Positions 1 to 10,392 of a DNA stretch of 64,000 bases are shown here, in pieces (position 1 is the first letter of the stretch; every line of letters begins with the position of its first letter). The notes below the pieces were generated by a model that had not been told where the DNA came from, did not search any database, and saw only the letters and a program-made list of their open reading frames with translations. This DNA comes from Bacillota bacterium (lineage in GTDB: Bacteria; Bacillota; Dethiobacteria; Dethiobacterales; Dethiobacteraceae): assembly GCA_018725565.1 (NCBI GenBank), contig QLUR01000001.1:124001-188000 (forward strand), written 5' to 3'. The position numbers and the translations under genes were made by a program.

Positions 1-1
1 C

Positions 2-952
2 CTGGGAATCGAAGCGACGCTTCAGACCAGCGAAATAGGAGAAGAGGAAGTGGACCGGCAACTGGAGCAGCAGCGGCACCGGCAGGTCAGGCTGCAGGTG
101 GTGGAGGAGGGAACTCTGGAGAACGGGGACCTGGCGATTCTTGATTTTACAGGGATTATCGACGGCGTACCGTTTGAGGGAGGAGAAGCCGAGGGCTATT
201 CGCTGGAAGTCGGTTCCGGTTCGTTTGTCGCCGGGTTTGAAGAGCAGCTTATCGGCCTGCGGTGCGGTGAAGAAAAGGATGTTGCCGTTACTTTCCCGGA
301 GGATTATCGTGCCGGTCACCTGGCGGGACGGGAGGCGGTTTTCAAAGTGCTGGTAAGGGAAATCAAGCGTAAAGTATACCCGCCGCTTGATGACGCTTTT
401 GCGGCGGAAGTTTCTGAATTTGCCACTCTGGATGAATTTAAAGCGGATGTGATGAATAAACTGAAGGCAGCTGCGAAGAAAAAAGCCCATGGGGAATTGA
501 CGGAACAGGTAGTGGAGGCGGTGACGGCAAACGCTTCCGTGCCGGTGCCGGCGGTACTGGTTGAGAGGGAAATCGGGCGCCTGTTGGGGGAGATGGAGCA
601 TTTCCTGCGCCTGCAGGGACTTTCTTTGGAGAAGTACCTGTCTTTTTCAGGCAAAAGCTTGCCTGAACTGCGGGAGGAAAAAAGGGAAGAGGCCGGGGGA
701 AACGTGAAGACCGGTCTTGTGCTGGAGGCTGTTGCGCAAAAAGAAGGAATTGAGGTAAGCGATGAAGAAGTACAGGATAAGGTTCGGGAGTTGTCCGCCG
801 TCTACCAGCTGGATTCAGCCAAATTCGAAGAGTATTTCTCGGATGTTTCCCGGAGGGAAGGGCTGCGCAGGGAGGTAAGGCTTGACAAAACACGGGACTT
901 TTTAGCCGGTCGGGCCAACGTGCGGGAGACAACCGCCGCCGCCGGCCAGTAA
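2..952 (+). CDS. tig: Trigger factor, 5'-truncated by the window edge
   Basis: This is the C-terminal part of trigger factor, the ribosome-associated chaperone and peptidyl-prolyl isomerase that meets nascent chains. The frame is open from base 2, so the start and the N-terminal ribosome-binding domain lie outside the window. What remains is the FKBP-type PPIase domain (GDLAILDFTG, then the GSGSFVAGFEEQLIGL stretch) followed by the long helical chaperone domain with many Lys/Glu-rich helices. It stops 15 bases before clpP, and the gene order tig-clpP-clpX is standard in Bacillota, so the three are probably co-transcribed. Nothing looks broken; the truncation is purely the window boundary. Confidence 0.95.
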   Translation: MGIEATLQTSEIGEEEVDRQLEQQRHRQVRLQVVEEGTLENGDLAILDFTGIIDGVPFEGGEAEGYSLEVGSGSFVAGFEEQLIGLRCGEEKDVAVTFPEDYRAGHLAGREAVFKVLVREIKRKVYPPLDDAFAAEVSEFATLDEFKADVMNKLKAAAKKKAHGELTEQVVEAVTANASVPVPAVLVEREIGRLLGEMEHFLRLQGLSLEKYLSFSGKSLPELREEKREEAGGNVKTGLVLEAVAQKEGIEVSDEEVQDKVRELSAVYQLDSAKFEEYFSDVSRREGLRREVRLDKTRDFLAGRANVRETTAAAGQ

Positions 953-967
953 GGAGGAAACTTTGCA

Positions 968-1549
968 GTGAACCTTGTACCGATGGTTGTAGAGCAGACA
1001 AATCGCGGAGAGCGGGCCTATGACATTTATTCGCGGTTATTGAAGGACCGGATTGTGTTTATTGGGACGCCGATTGACGATATGGTAGCCAACCTGGTGG
1101 TTGCCCAACTGCTGTTCCTGGAATCGGAAGACCCGGAAAAAGACATCAGCCTGTATATCAACACTCCCGGCGGGTCGGTGTATGCGGGGCTGGCTATTTA
1201 TGACACGATGCAGTATATCAGGCCGGAAGTATCTACCATCTGCGTCGGACTGGCGGCCAGCATGGGCGCGGTGCTGCTGGCGGCCGGAGCGGTGGGCAAA
1301 CGGTTTTCCCTGCCTAATTCCAGGGTGATGATGCACCAGCCGCTGGGCGGAGCGCGCGGACAGGCTGTGGATATTGAAATTCATGCCCGGGAGATTCTTG
1401 GTATTCGGGAGCGGCTGAACAATATTCTGGCCAAACATACCGGCCGGCCGGTGGAGCAAATCGCCCAGGATACTGACAGGGATTTCTTTATGTCGGCTGA
1501 GCATGCCAGGACCTATGGGCTGATTGACAGCGTACTGGAAAAACGCTAA
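968..1549 (+). CDS. clpP: ATP-dependent Clp protease proteolytic subunit ClpP
   Basis: ClpP forms the tetradecameric serine-protease chamber that degrades substrates fed by ClpX. The 193-residue protein has the family's normal length and a complete triad: Ser98 in GLAASMGA, His123 in MMHQPLGG and Asp172 in the [11 protein letters not shown] stretch. The GTG start at 968 is chosen because an AGGAGG sits about 11 bases upstream and the N-terminus ([24 protein letters not shown]) is canonical. It lies between tig and clpX on the same strand and is presumably part of their operon. No CtsR-like operator is visible in the short gap. Confidence 0.97.
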   Translation: MNLVPMVVEQTNRGERAYDIYSRLLKDRIVFIGTPIDDMVANLVVAQLLFLESEDPEKDISLYINTPGGSVYAGLAIYDTMQYIRPEVSTICVGLAASMGAVLLAAGAVGKRFSLPNSRVMMHQPLGGARGQAVDIEIHAREILGIRERLNNILAKHTGRPVEQIAQDTDRDFFMSAEHARTYGLIDSVLEKR

Positions 1550-1568
1550 GTGCCAATGAGGTGAAATA

Positions 1569-2831
1569 ATGTTTAAATTCAGCGACGAAAAGGGCCAATT
1601 GAAGTGTTCTTTTTGTGGCAAGACCCAGGAACAGGTGCGTAAGCTGGTGGCTGGTCCGGGCGTCTATATTTGTGATGAGTGTATTGAACTGTGTAACGAA
1701 ATTATTGAAGAAGAACTGTCTGAAGAGCTGGAACTGGACCTGGTGGAACTGCCGCGCCCTACTGAAATCATGGGAACTTTGAACCAGTACGTGATCGGCC
1801 AGGACGAAGCAAAGAAGTCTTTGGCAGTGGCTGTTTACAATCACTTCAAACGGATCAATTCCGAGTTGAAGCCGGATGACGTGGAGCTGCAGAAAAGCAA
1901 TATTTTACTGGTCGGGCCCACCGGAGTGGGCAAGACCCTGCTGGCCCAGACATTGGCTAGAATTCTTAATGTGCCGTTTGCGATTGCCGATGCTACGTCG
2001 CTGACGGAGGCCGGCTATGTGGGCGAAGATGTTGAGAATATCCTGCTGAAACTGATTCAGGCCGCCGATTATGATTTGGAGAAAGCGGAAAAAGGGATTA
2101 TTTATATAGACGAGATTGATAAAATTGCCCGCAAAACCGATAATCCTTCTATTACGCGTGACGTTTCCGGCGAGGGAGTGCAGCAGGCGCTGCTGAAAAT
2201 CCTGGAAGGCACGGTGGCCAGCGTGCCGCCGCAGGGCGGCCGCAAGCATCCGCACCAGGAGTTCATGCAGATTGACACTACCGACATTTTGTTCATCTGC
2301 GGGGGGGCTTTCGAAGGGCTGGAAAAAATCATCCAGACCCGTATCGGCAAAAAGGGGATCGGCTTTGGCGCGGAGGTGGTCGGCAAGCGTGACCAGCATA
2401 TCGGGCAGGTTTTGCGTCATGTGCTGCCTCAGGACCTGATCAAGTTTGGCCTGATTCCTGAATTTGTCGGCCGTGTCCCGGTCGTGGCCACGCTGGATGC
2501 CCTTGATAAGAATGCCCTGATCCGGATTCTGACCGAACCGCGTAACGCACTGATCCGGCAGTACCAGCGCCTGTTTGATATGGACGGTGTGTCGCTGGAA
2601 TTCAAGGACGGGACCCTGGAGATAATTGCGGAGGAAGCAATCCGGCGCAGCACTGGGGCCAGGGGGCTGAGGGCTATCCTGGAAGGGATCCTGCTTGATG
2701 TAATGTACGAACTGCCGGCCCGGAACGACATCGGCAAGTGTATCATTACGCGGGAAGTTGTGTCCAAGCGGGAGAAGCCGATTCTGGTTACTCTCGACAA
2801 GCGCCGCAAGAAAAAAGAAGAGACGGCTTAA
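1569..2831 (+). CDS. clpX: ClpX, AAA+ unfoldase of ClpXP
   Basis: ClpX unfolds tagged or regulatory proteins and threads them into ClpP. The 420-residue protein starts with the C4 zinc-binding dimerisation domain (Cys13, Cys16, Cys35, Cys38). The AAA+ module follows, with Walker A GPTGVGKT at residues 116-123, the GYVG pore loop, a Walker [10 protein letters not shown] and the usual C-terminal small domain. It is preceded by clpP with a 19-base gap and followed by a clear hairpin terminator. All key motifs are intact. Confidence 0.97.
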   Translation: MFKFSDEKGQLKCSFCGKTQEQVRKLVAGPGVYICDECIELCNEIIEEELSEELELDLVELPRPTEIMGTLNQYVIGQDEAKKSLAVAVYNHFKRINSELKPDDVELQKSNILLVGPTGVGKTLLAQTLARILNVPFAIADATSLTEAGYVGEDVENILLKLIQAADYDLEKAEKGIIYIDEIDKIARKTDNPSITRDVSGEGVQQALLKILEGTVASVPPQGGRKHPHQEFMQIDTTDILFICGGAFEGLEKIIQTRIGKKGIGFGAEVVGKRDQHIGQVLRHVLPQDLIKFGLIPEFVGRVPVVATLDALDKNALIRILTEPRNALIRQYQRLFDMDGVSLEFKDGTLEIIAEEAIRRSTGARGLRAILEGILLDVMYELPARNDIGKCIITREVVSKREKPILVTLDKRRKKKEETA

Positions 2832-2838
2832 CCGCAGC

Positions 2839-2868
2839 AAACCGCCGAAAGCGGCGGTTTATTTCTTT
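2839..2868 (+). terminator. Rho-independent terminator after clpX
   Basis: A perfect 9-bp stem (AAACCGCCG / CGGCGGTTT) with an AAAG loop begins 8 bases after the clpX stop and runs into a T-rich tract (ATTTCTTT). It should end the tig-clpP-clpX transcript, although lonB begins only about 50 bases further on. Confidence 0.85.
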
Positions 2869-2916
2869 GCCGGCGGGTATACTAAGTGCAAGAACGCTGG
2901 CAAGGGGGCGAAGTGC

Positions 2917-4605
2917 GTGGCGGAACTCGCGCCGTTCATCGGGATGGTGCAGGTTTTTTTTGCTGTGGTTATCGGCCTGTATTTCTGGAACCTGCTGCGC
3001 TCGCAGCAGTCCAGCAAGACGGCCGTTGACCGCGAGTCACGGAAAGAACTGGAGCAGTTGCGCCGGATGAGGGAGATTTCTCTGACGGAACCGTTGGCGG
3101 AGAAAACACGGCCGGCAACGTTTGCCGAGATTATTGGCCAGGAGGAAGGCTTGAAGGCCTTGCGGGCGGCGCTTTGCGGCCCGAATCCTCAGCATGTGCT
3201 GTTGTTCGGGCCGCCCGGAATCGGCAAAACGGCTGCCGCCCGCCTGGTGCTTGAAGAAGCGAAACGGAACGCAGTATCTCCCTTCGGCAAAGAAGCCAGG
3301 TTTATTGAGCTTGATGCCACCACGGCACGTTTTGACGAACGCGGGATTGCTGACCCGCTGATTGGCTCGGTGCATGACCCAATTTACCAGGGGGCGGGAC
3401 CCCTGGGAATAGCCGGCATTCCTCAGCCCAAGCCGGGTGCTGTGACTAAGGCGCACGGAGGGGTGTTGTTTATTGATGAGATTGGCGAGCTGCACCCCAC
3501 GCAGATGAACAAGCTGCTGAAGGTGTTGGAGGACCGCAAGGTTTTCCTGGAAAGTGCTTACTACAGCCAGGAGGACCGCAATATACCGCAGCATATCCAC
3601 GAAATCTTTCAACGAGGCTTGCCGGCCGATTTTCGCCTGATCGGGGCTACTACCAGAATGCCGGAGGAGATCCCGCCGGCTATCCGTTCCCGTTGCCTGG
3701 AAGTCTTTTTCCGTGGGCTGCTGGCGGAAGAAATCGGCCAGATTGCCGAGAATGCCGGCAGGCGCATCGGTTTTGCCCTGGACGGTCCGGCACTGGAGGT
3801 GATCCGGAAATATGCCGCCAACGGCCGCGAAGCCGTCAACACAGTCCAGGTTGCCGCCGGTATCGCGCTGTGTGAGCAGAGCAGGCGGCAGCTGACCGCC
3901 ATTGATGTGGAGTGGGTGGTTAACGCCAGCAGGATGTCGCCGCGTCCGGAGAAGAAAATCCCGCCGCAGCCTCAGGTTGGCTATGTCAACGGCTTGGCGG
4001 TCTACGGCCCGAGCATGGGCATGCTCCTGGAAATCGAAGTGGCCGTACACCGCGTGGCTCCCGGACAGGGGCGGCTGCAGCTTACCGGGGTAGTGGAAGA
4101 GGAGGAGATGGGCGGGCCGCAGCGGCTGATCCGGCGTAAAAGCATGGTACGCGGTTCGGTGGAGAACGTGCTGACGGTACTGCGGGATTACCTGGATATC
4201 AACCCGCGGGATGTTGATATCCACGTTAATTTTCCTGGCGGCGTGCCGGTAGACGGGTCGTCTGCCGGGGTAGCGGTGGCGGTGGCGATTTGCTCCGCCG
4301 TCAAGGCTGTACCGGTTTTAAACACAGTGGCGTTGACAGGGGAAATTTCAGTGCGCGGCAGTGTCCGTCCGGTGGGAGGCATCGTCTGCAAAGTGGAAGC
4401 CGCCCGCCGGGCGGGTGTCCGGAAAATCCTGATCCCCAGGGAGAACTGGCAGCAGTCTTTCGCAGGGCAAGCTGACATCGAGGTGGTTCCTGTAGAGACA
4501 CTTGACGAGGTTCTGGAGTTGACTTTCGTCAGGGAGCAGCAAGGGGTAGCAGCCTGTCCAGCCAAGGCGGCGGCAGCTTCCCTGATGCAGGAAACCCCGT
4601 GCTGA
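2917..4605 (+). CDS. lonB: LonB, membrane-anchored Lon-family protease
   Basis: LonB is the second Lon-type protease of spore-formers; in Bacillus subtilis it is linked to the forespore. The GTG at 2917 is preferred over longer in-frame starts inside clpX because an AAGGGGG ribosome site precedes it and it gives 562 residues, close to the Bacillus protein. A single membrane segment (about residues 8-26, MVQVFFAVVIGLYFW) is followed by a AAA+ domain with GPPGIGKT and an S16 peptidase domain with the Ser449 (DGSSAG) / Lys492 (GGIVCK) dyad. It sits directly before lonA, the usual arrangement. The position and the 43-residue Ser-Lys spacing fit an active enzyme. Confidence 0.93.
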   Translation: MAELAPFIGMVQVFFAVVIGLYFWNLLRSQQSSKTAVDRESRKELEQLRRMREISLTEPLAEKTRPATFAEIIGQEEGLKALRAALCGPNPQHVLLFGPPGIGKTAAARLVLEEAKRNAVSPFGKEARFIELDATTARFDERGIADPLIGSVHDPIYQGAGPLGIAGIPQPKPGAVTKAHGGVLFIDEIGELHPTQMNKLLKVLEDRKVFLESAYYSQEDRNIPQHIHEIFQRGLPADFRLIGATTRMPEEIPPAIRSRCLEVFFRGLLAEEIGQIAENAGRRIGFALDGPALEVIRKYAANGREAVNTVQVAAGIALCEQSRRQLTAIDVEWVVNASRMSPRPEKKIPPQPQVGYVNGLAVYGPSMGMLLEIEVAVHRVAPGQGRLQLTGVVEEEEMGGPQRLIRRKSMVRGSVENVLTVLRDYLDINPRDVDIHVNFPGGVPVDGSSAGVAVAVAICSAVKAVPVLNTVALTGEISVRGSVRPVGGIVCKVEAARRAGVRKILIPRENWQQSFAGQADIEVVPVETLDEVLELTFVREQQGVAACPAKAAAASLMQETPC

Positions 4606-4620
4606 CTGCGGGGGTTTTTC
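4592..4620 (+). terminator. Rho-independent terminator overlapping the lonB stop
   Basis: AAACCCCG pairs with the CGGGGGTTT arm across the lonB stop codon (one bulged G), followed by TTTTTCTTTT. The hairpin overlaps the last codons of lonB and separates it from lon. Confidence 0.7.
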
Positions 4621-4736
4621 TTTTATCCGCCGGGAAATACAAAAATAGATTTCCGGGAGAAAAGGAAAAAGTGTCGTTTTCGCGAATATAAACTTGCCGT
4701 AGAGGTAATTAATCTCCGAGAGAGAGGAGAAAAACC

Positions 4737-7055
4737 ATGGGTGAAAAGCATAAGATATTACCTCTTTTGCCTTTACGGGGAATTTTGGTCTTCCCCAACA
4801 TGGTGTTGCATCTTGACGTTGGCCGGGAGAGGTCTGTCAATGCCCTGGAGCAAGCCATGGTTGAGGACAGTCTGGTGCTGCTGGTAGCACAAAAGGAGGC
4901 GCGCGTGGACGACCCGAAGCCGGAGGAGATTTACGGCATAGGAACCATTGCGCAAATCAAGCAGATGCTGAAGCTTCCGGGAGGTACGATCCGGGTTCTG
5001 GTAGAGGGGCTATCCAGGGCAACGATCCGCGATTATAAGGCTACCGAGCCTTATTTTCAGGTGCAGGTGGATGAAATCCCTGAAGACAGTTCGCGAAGCA
5101 TCGAGATTGAAGCGTTGATGCGCAGTGTTATCTTTCAGTTCGAGCAGTATATCAGGCTAAGCAAAAAAATACCGCCCGAAACCCTGGTGACCATCTCCGC
5201 CATCGATGAACCAGGTCGCCTGGCTGATGTTATTTCGTCTCAACTGTCGCTGAAAGTGCAGCAAAAACAGGAAATCCTTGAGTCTCTTTCACCACGCAGG
5301 CGCCTGGAAAAGCTAAGCGGAATTATTAGCCATGAAATGGAAGTCTTGGAAATTGAGCGCAAAATTAATTTGCGTGTGCGCAAGCAGATGGAACGCACCC
5401 AGAAAGAGTATTACCTGCGTGAACAGATGAAAGCAATTCAGAAGGAACTGGGCGATAAAGACGAACGAATGGCCGAAGCTGACGAATACCGGCTGAAAAT
5501 AGATGAAGCCGGGCTTCCTGAAGAAGTGCGGGAAAAGTCGCTGAAAGAAGTTGAGCGCCTGGAAAAAATGCCCCCGGCGGCCGCGGAAGCAGTGGTTATC
5601 CGCAATTACCTGGACTGGATATTGGCTTTGCCCTGGTCCAGACAGACGGAAGACCGCCTAGACCTGGACGCGGCGGAAAAAATTCTGGACGAGGACCATT
5701 ACGGTCTGCAGAAGGTTAAAGAGCGTATTGTTGAATACCTGGCGGTACGCCAGTTGGCTAAGAAACTAAAGGGCCCGATTCTTTGCCTGGTAGGCCCGCC
5801 CGGGGTAGGGAAGACTTCACTGGCCAAATCGGTGGCCCGCGCGCTGGAGCGCAATTTTGTCCGCATCTCGCTGGGCGGCGTGCGCGATGAGGCGGAAATC
5901 CGCGGACACCGCCGCACTTACGTGGGTGCTTTGCCGGGCCGGATTATCCAGGGCATGCGGCAGGCCAAGTCGCAAAACCCTGTTTTTTTACTGGACGAAA
6001 TTGATAAAATGGCCACTGACTTTCGGGGCGACCCCTCCGCGGCGCTGCTGGAGGTGCTTGATCCAGAGCAGAACAACGCTTTTTCCGACCATTACCTGGA
6101 AATGCCCTTCGATCTTTCCCATGTGATGTTTATTACCACAGCCAACGTCATGTACAATATCCCGCAGCCTTTAATGGACAGGATGGAAACAATTTATCTG
6201 CCGGGCTACACGGAGGAAGAAAAGGTCAAAATCGCCGAACGGTACCTGCTCCCCAAACAGTTAAGGGAACATGGCCTTGACAAAGTACAGGTTACCGTTT
6301 CGGAAAAAGTGCTGCGCAAGATTATCCGTAATTTTACCAGGGAAGCCGGGGTGCGCAACCTGGAACGGATGTTGGCTTCCATCTGCCGCAAGGTGGCCAG
6401 GGAAGTGGTGCGGGACCGGAAGAAGCGGGCAGTGATCCTGCCGCAGAGCCTGGAAAAATATTTAGGCGTCCCGCGCTACCGGTTCGGTGCGGCTGAGAAA
6501 GACGATGAGGCAGGCGTAGCTACCGGCCTGGCCTGGACGGAGGCCGGGGGCGATACGTTGGTCATTGAGGTTACCCTGATGAAAGGAAAGGGCAAGCTGC
6601 TGCTGACCGGAAAACTGGGAGAAGTGATGCGGGAATCGGCCCAGGCGGCACTCTCTTTTATCCGCTCGCGTGTAAGGGAACTGGAGATTGACGAGAACTT
6701 TCACGAAATGTATGATATTCATATCCATATTCCGGAAGGAGCCATCGCCAAAGACGGGCCGTCGGCCGGAATTACCATGGCTACGGCGCTGATTTCTGCG
6801 CTGACCCGGCGCCCGGCCAGGCACGCGGTAGCCATGACCGGGGAGATTACGTTGCGTGGTCGCGTGCTGCCTGTCGGCGGGATTAAGGAGAAAGTGCTGG
6901 CCGCCCACCGGGCCGGGATAAAAACGATCCTGTTGCCGGCGGAAAACAAGAAGGACATCAAAGAAATCCCAGAAAACGTGCGGCGCAAACTGGAGCTGGT
7001 CTTCGTGGAACATATGGACCAGGTCTTGCAGCAGGCACTGGCGGCAACCCTGTGA
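4737..7055 (+). CDS. lon: Lon protease (LonA type)
   Basis: Cytosolic ATP-dependent protease for misfolded and regulatory proteins. The 772-residue protein has the LAN substrate-binding domain ([16 protein letters not shown]), a coiled-coil region, a AAA+ module (GPPGVGKT) and the S16 peptidase domain with Ser676 in DGPSAG and Lys719 in GGIKEK; the 43-residue spacing is the family norm. ATG 4737 follows GAGAGAGGAG. The upstream 131-base gap holds a TATAAA element at 4687-4692 without a convincing -35 box, and a short dyad (see findings). The lon stop overlaps the engB start. Confidence 0.96.
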   Translation: MGEKHKILPLLPLRGILVFPNMVLHLDVGRERSVNALEQAMVEDSLVLLVAQKEARVDDPKPEEIYGIGTIAQIKQMLKLPGGTIRVLVEGLSRATIRDYKATEPYFQVQVDEIPEDSSRSIEIEALMRSVIFQFEQYIRLSKKIPPETLVTISAIDEPGRLADVISSQLSLKVQQKQEILESLSPRRRLEKLSGIISHEMEVLEIERKINLRVRKQMERTQKEYYLREQMKAIQKELGDKDERMAEADEYRLKIDEAGLPEEVREKSLKEVERLEKMPPAAAEAVVIRNYLDWILALPWSRQTEDRLDLDAAEKILDEDHYGLQKVKERIVEYLAVRQLAKKLKGPILCLVGPPGVGKTSLAKSVARALERNFVRISLGGVRDEAEIRGHRRTYVGALPGRIIQGMRQAKSQNPVFLLDEIDKMATDFRGDPSAALLEVLDPEQNNAFSDHYLEMPFDLSHVMFITTANVMYNIPQPLMDRMETIYLPGYTEEEKVKIAERYLLPKQLREHGLDKVQVTVSEKVLRKIIRNFTREAGVRNLERMLASICRKVAREVVRDRKKRAVILPQSLEKYLGVPRYRFGAAEKDDEAGVATGLAWTEAGGDTLVIEVTLMKGKGKLLLTGKLGEVMRESAQAALSFIRSRVRELEIDENFHEMYDIHIHIPEGAIAKDGPSAGITMATALISALTRRPARHAVAMTGEITLRGRVLPVGGIKEKVLAAHRAGIKTILLPAENKKDIKEIPENVRRKLELVFVEHMDQVLQQALAATL

Positions 7056-7660
7056 AGATAAACGAAGCCAAATGGGTTGCCGGTGCGGCGGCTCCAGGCC
7101 GGTTCCCCGCCCCGGGGTTGGCGGAAATTGCCTTTGCCGGCCGCTCCAATGTGGGCAAGTCATCGTTGCTTAATTGCCTTGTCAACCGCAAAGCGCTGGC
7201 CAGGGTCGGCAATACGCCGGGGAAGACCCGCCAGGTTAATTTTTTTCTGGTTAACAGGTCGTTTTATCTGGTAGACCTGCCCGGGTATGGTTATGCCCGC
7301 ATCGCAGGGGAAACCAGGCAAAGTTTTGGACGCCTGATGGAGCAATACCTGTACGGGCGGGAGAGTCTGCGGCTGGTTGTGCTGCTGGTAGATATCCGCC
7401 ACAGGCCAAGTGCGGACGACAGGACGATGTACGAGTGGCTTATTTCTTTCCGGGTGCCGGCGGTGATCGTGGCGGCTAAGGCGGATAAAATCGCCCGTGG
7501 CAGGTGGCCGGCAGCCTTGCGGCAAATCAGGGAGGGGCTGGGGCTTGGCTCCGAGGGGCCGGTCATCCCTTTTTCGGCGCGGACTGGCGCGGGGAAGGAC
7601 ACTTTGTGGCGCATCATCGTTCAATTCCTGGACGGCAGAGCAGCTGCTTCCATACGGTAG
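7052..7660 (+). CDS. engB: YihA/EngB family ribosome-biogenesis GTPase
   Basis: EngB (YsxC) is an essential GTPase that assists maturation of the large ribosomal subunit. The 202-residue protein has all G motifs: G1 [10 protein letters not shown]3 DLPGYG, G4 AKADK and the G5 SA. The GTG start overlaps the lon stop (GTGA), so translation is probably coupled. The lon-engB pairing is common in Bacillota. Length and motifs are normal. Confidence 0.95.
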   Translation: MKINEAKWVAGAAAPGRFPAPGLAEIAFAGRSNVGKSSLLNCLVNRKALARVGNTPGKTRQVNFFLVNRSFYLVDLPGYGYARIAGETRQSFGRLMEQYLYGRESLRLVVLLVDIRHRPSADDRTMYEWLISFRVPAVIVAAKADKIARGRWPAALRQIREGLGLGSEGPVIPFSARTGAGKDTLWRIIVQFLDGRAAASIR

Positions 7661-7725
7661 CCTGCCCTTTTCCTTGTCAGACCCTGCAGAGCGCCCGCTT
7701 TGCTGAGATTTAAGGAGGCTGTTTG

Positions 7726-10374
7726 ATGACTGAACCCAATTTGGCGCCCGTCTACGACCCTGGCACGGTGGAGGACAGACTGTACAGGGAATGGTTGGCA
7801 CGGGAGTTTTTCCGTGCTCCGGGCGACCCGGCTAAAAAATCATTTACTATTGTTATTCCGCCTCCCAATGTAACAGGCTCGTTGCACATGGGCCATGCTC
7901 TGAACAGCACTATTCAGGATATTCTCATCCGCCGGCAGCGTATGCGGGGGATGGACGCCCTCTGGCTGCCGGGCACCGACCATGCCGGTATCGCCACGCA
8001 GATCAAGGTGGAGGAGCACTTGGTTGAGGAAGGACTCTCGCGCCGTGAGCTGGGCCGGGAGGAGTTTCTCGCGCGTGTTTGGGAGTGGAAAGAAGAGTAC
8101 CATGGCCGAATTGTCCGGCAACTGCAGAAACTGGGCCTTTCCTGCGACTGGTCGCGGGAAAGGTTTACCATGGATGAAGGCTGCTCCCGGGCGGTAAGGG
8201 AGGTTTTTGTGACGCTTTACGAGCGGGGACTTGTTTACCGGGGGGATTATATCACCAACTGGTGCCCGCGTTGCCAGACGGCCCTGTCTGATATTGAAGT
8301 GGAACATGAAGAAGAAGCAGCGGGGACACTTTATTTTATCGGTTATCCTGTTATTGACGGGGACGGTTGGCTGGCGGTGGCGACAACCAGACCGGAAACA
8401 ATGCTTGGCGATACGGCCGTGGCTGTTCATCCCCGGGATTCGCGCTACCAGGCGCTGGCCGGCCGGCAGGTGCTCCTGCCGCTGGTTGGGCGCCGGCTGC
8501 CTGTTGTGGCCGATGAGTATGTGGACCCTGAATTTGGCAGCGGCGCGGTTAAGATTACGCCGGCCCACGACCACAACGATTTTTTGCTGGCCGCGCGGCA
8601 CGGCCTGCCGGCGGTGAAAGTCATCGGTGAAGACGGGCTGATGACAACGGCCGCCGGACGCTATGCCGGACTGAACTCCGGGGAAGCCCGTCGCCGGATT
8701 GTGGAGGATCTGCGGGCGGCAGGGCTGTTACTTGCCGAACAGGAGCAAAGTCACGCTCTGGGGCGGTGCCAGCGTTGCCGCACAGTCATTGAACCGTTGT
8801 TGTCCAAGCAGTGGTTTGTGCGTATGAAGCCGCTGGCGGAGCCGGCCATCGCCAGGGTTAAAAGCGGAGAAATCCGCTTTGTTCCTGAGCGCTTTACCCG
8901 TGTATATCTGAACTGGGTGGAAAATATCCGCGACTGGTGTATCTCTCGCCAGATTTGGTGGGGACACCGTATACCCGCCTGGTACTGTGCCTGCGGCGAG
9001 ACATTGATAGCGCGCCTGGAGCCTGCGGCCTGTCCGTCCTGCGGCGGTGTCCCGGTGCAGGACCCGGATGTGCTTGACACTTGGTTTTCTTCGGCGCTGT
9101 GGCCGTTTTCCACGCTCGGTTGGCCGGAGCGGACAGGCGACCTGGTTCATTATTACCCGACCAACGTGTTGGTGACCGGTTATGATATTATCTTTTTTTG
9201 GGTGGCCCGTATGATTTTTATGGGGCTGGAGTTTATGAACGAGGTTCCCTTTCGCACCGTATATATTCACGGCCTGGTGCGTGATGCGCTGGGGAGAAAA
9301 ATGAGCAAGTCGCTGGGAAACGGCATCGACCCGCTGGAAATAATCGAGCGCTACGGTGCCGATACGCTGCGTTTTACCCTAGTTACCGGCCAGGCTCCGG
9401 GCAATGACCAGCGGTTCCGGCAGGAGAACGTGGAGAACAGCCGTAATTTTGCCAACAAAATCTGGAATGTTTCCCGCTTTGTGTTAATGAACACTACCGG
9501 AACCGCCGTCGGCCAACCGGATAAGGCCGGTCCGCTTTCCGCCGCCGACTGCTGGATTTTGCACCGCTACAATGAGACGGTTCGCCGTGTTGACCGGTTG
9601 ATGGAGGAGTATGAACTGGGGGAGGCGGCGCGTCATATTTACGATTTTTTATGGAGCGATTATTGCGACTGGTATGTGGAGATGGCCAAAATACCGTTGT
9701 ACTCACCGGGGAAAGAGGTCGAAAAGCAGACGACACGTTCCGTGCTGGTGTTTGTGCTGGACGGGATCTTACGGCTGCTGCACCCGTTTATGCCCTTTAT
9801 TACTGAAGAAGTCTGGCAGAAACTGCCCTCTGTGCAGGCAGGCGCTACCGTCATGCTGGCACCTTGGCCTGCAGAAACAGCCGGGCTGGTCTATTTTGCA
9901 GAACACGACAGGATGAATCTGGTCATGGAAGTGATCAGGGCCATCCGTAACTTGCGCGGCGAGGTACAACTTTCGCCGGGCGCCAAGGTAAAGGTCATCC
10001 TGCAGGTGACCAGAGAAACAGGCGCTGTGCTGTCGGAGAGCGCGGCGCTGCTGCAGCGGCTGGCTAATGCAGGCGAGGTGCAATTGGTTTTGGACCTGGC
10101 CGACAAGCCGCGCTGCTGCCTTACCGCCACCGTTGGGGAGGTGGAGATTTATCTGCCGCTCGCCGGCATAATGGACGTGGGCCAGGAGCGTCAACGCCTG
10201 GAAAGAGAGGCCCAGCGGCTGGACGCTGAACTGGCCAGGAGCCGGACCAAGCTGCAAAATGAAGTTTTCCTGGCCAAGGCGCCGATCCGGGTGGTTGAAG
10301 AAGAGCGAACCAAGGAAGCGGAATACAGTCTGCAGCGCAAGAAGGTACGGGACCGCTTGGCGGCGCTGCAATAG
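7726..10374 (+). CDS. valS: Valyl-tRNA synthetase
   Basis: Class Ia synthetase that charges tRNA-Val and edits mischarged threonine. The 882-residue chain has the HIGH signature at residues 54-57 (HMGH), a CP1 editing domain containing TTRPETMLGDTAV, the KMSKS loop from residue 525 and a C-terminal coiled coil rich in Arg/Glu. ATG 7726 is favoured over the TTG one codon upstream because TAAGGAGG is better spaced from it. Only 65 bases separate it from engB, too short for the T-box leader that often controls valS in this phylum, so it probably depends on the upstream operon. folC follows after 18 bases. Confidence 0.97.
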   Translation: MTEPNLAPVYDPGTVEDRLYREWLAREFFRAPGDPAKKSFTIVIPPPNVTGSLHMGHALNSTIQDILIRRQRMRGMDALWLPGTDHAGIATQIKVEEHLVEEGLSRRELGREEFLARVWEWKEEYHGRIVRQLQKLGLSCDWSRERFTMDEGCSRAVREVFVTLYERGLVYRGDYITNWCPRCQTALSDIEVEHEEEAAGTLYFIGYPVIDGDGWLAVATTRPETMLGDTAVAVHPRDSRYQALAGRQVLLPLVGRRLPVVADEYVDPEFGSGAVKITPAHDHNDFLLAARHGLPAVKVIGEDGLMTTAAGRYAGLNSGEARRRIVEDLRAAGLLLAEQEQSHALGRCQRCRTVIEPLLSKQWFVRMKPLAEPAIARVKSGEIRFVPERFTRVYLNWVENIRDWCISRQIWWGHRIPAWYCACGETLIARLEPAACPSCGGVPVQDPDVLDTWFSSALWPFSTLGWPERTGDLVHYYPTNVLVTGYDIIFFWVARMIFMGLEFMNEVPFRTVYIHGLVRDALGRKMSKSLGNGIDPLEIIERYGADTLRFTLVTGQAPGNDQRFRQENVENSRNFANKIWNVSRFVLMNTTGTAVGQPDKAGPLSAADCWILHRYNETVRRVDRLMEEYELGEAARHIYDFLWSDYCDWYVEMAKIPLYSPGKEVEKQTTRSVLVFVLDGILRLLHPFMPFITEEVWQKLPSVQAGATVMLAPWPAETAGLVYFAEHDRMNLVMEVIRAIRNLRGEVQLSPGAKVKVILQVTRETGAVLSESAALLQRLANAGEVQLVLDLADKPRCCLTATVGEVEIYLPLAGIMDVGQERQRLEREAQRLDAELARSRTKLQNEVFLAKAPIRVVEEERTKEAEYSLQRKKVRDRLAALQ

Positions 10375-10392
10375 ATTTTCAGGGGTGAAACA

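Noticed and set aside
2758-2916. Upstream extension of lonB starting inside clpX.
   Set aside because: It would run through the clpX terminator hairpin and add a Lys/Arg-rich tail unlike LonB; GTG 2917 has a ribosome site and gives the family length.
3037-4224. Long reverse-strand open frame opposite lonB (and similar ones opposite clpX, mrdA, valS and uvrA).
   Set aside because: Each is fully covered by a well-supported forward gene, lacks a ribosome site and gives low-complexity, Arg/His/Pro-rich protein typical of antisense shadows.
7661-7725. T-box leader for valS.
   Set aside because: Only 65 bases separate engB and valS, and no specifier stem, T-box sequence or terminator is seen.
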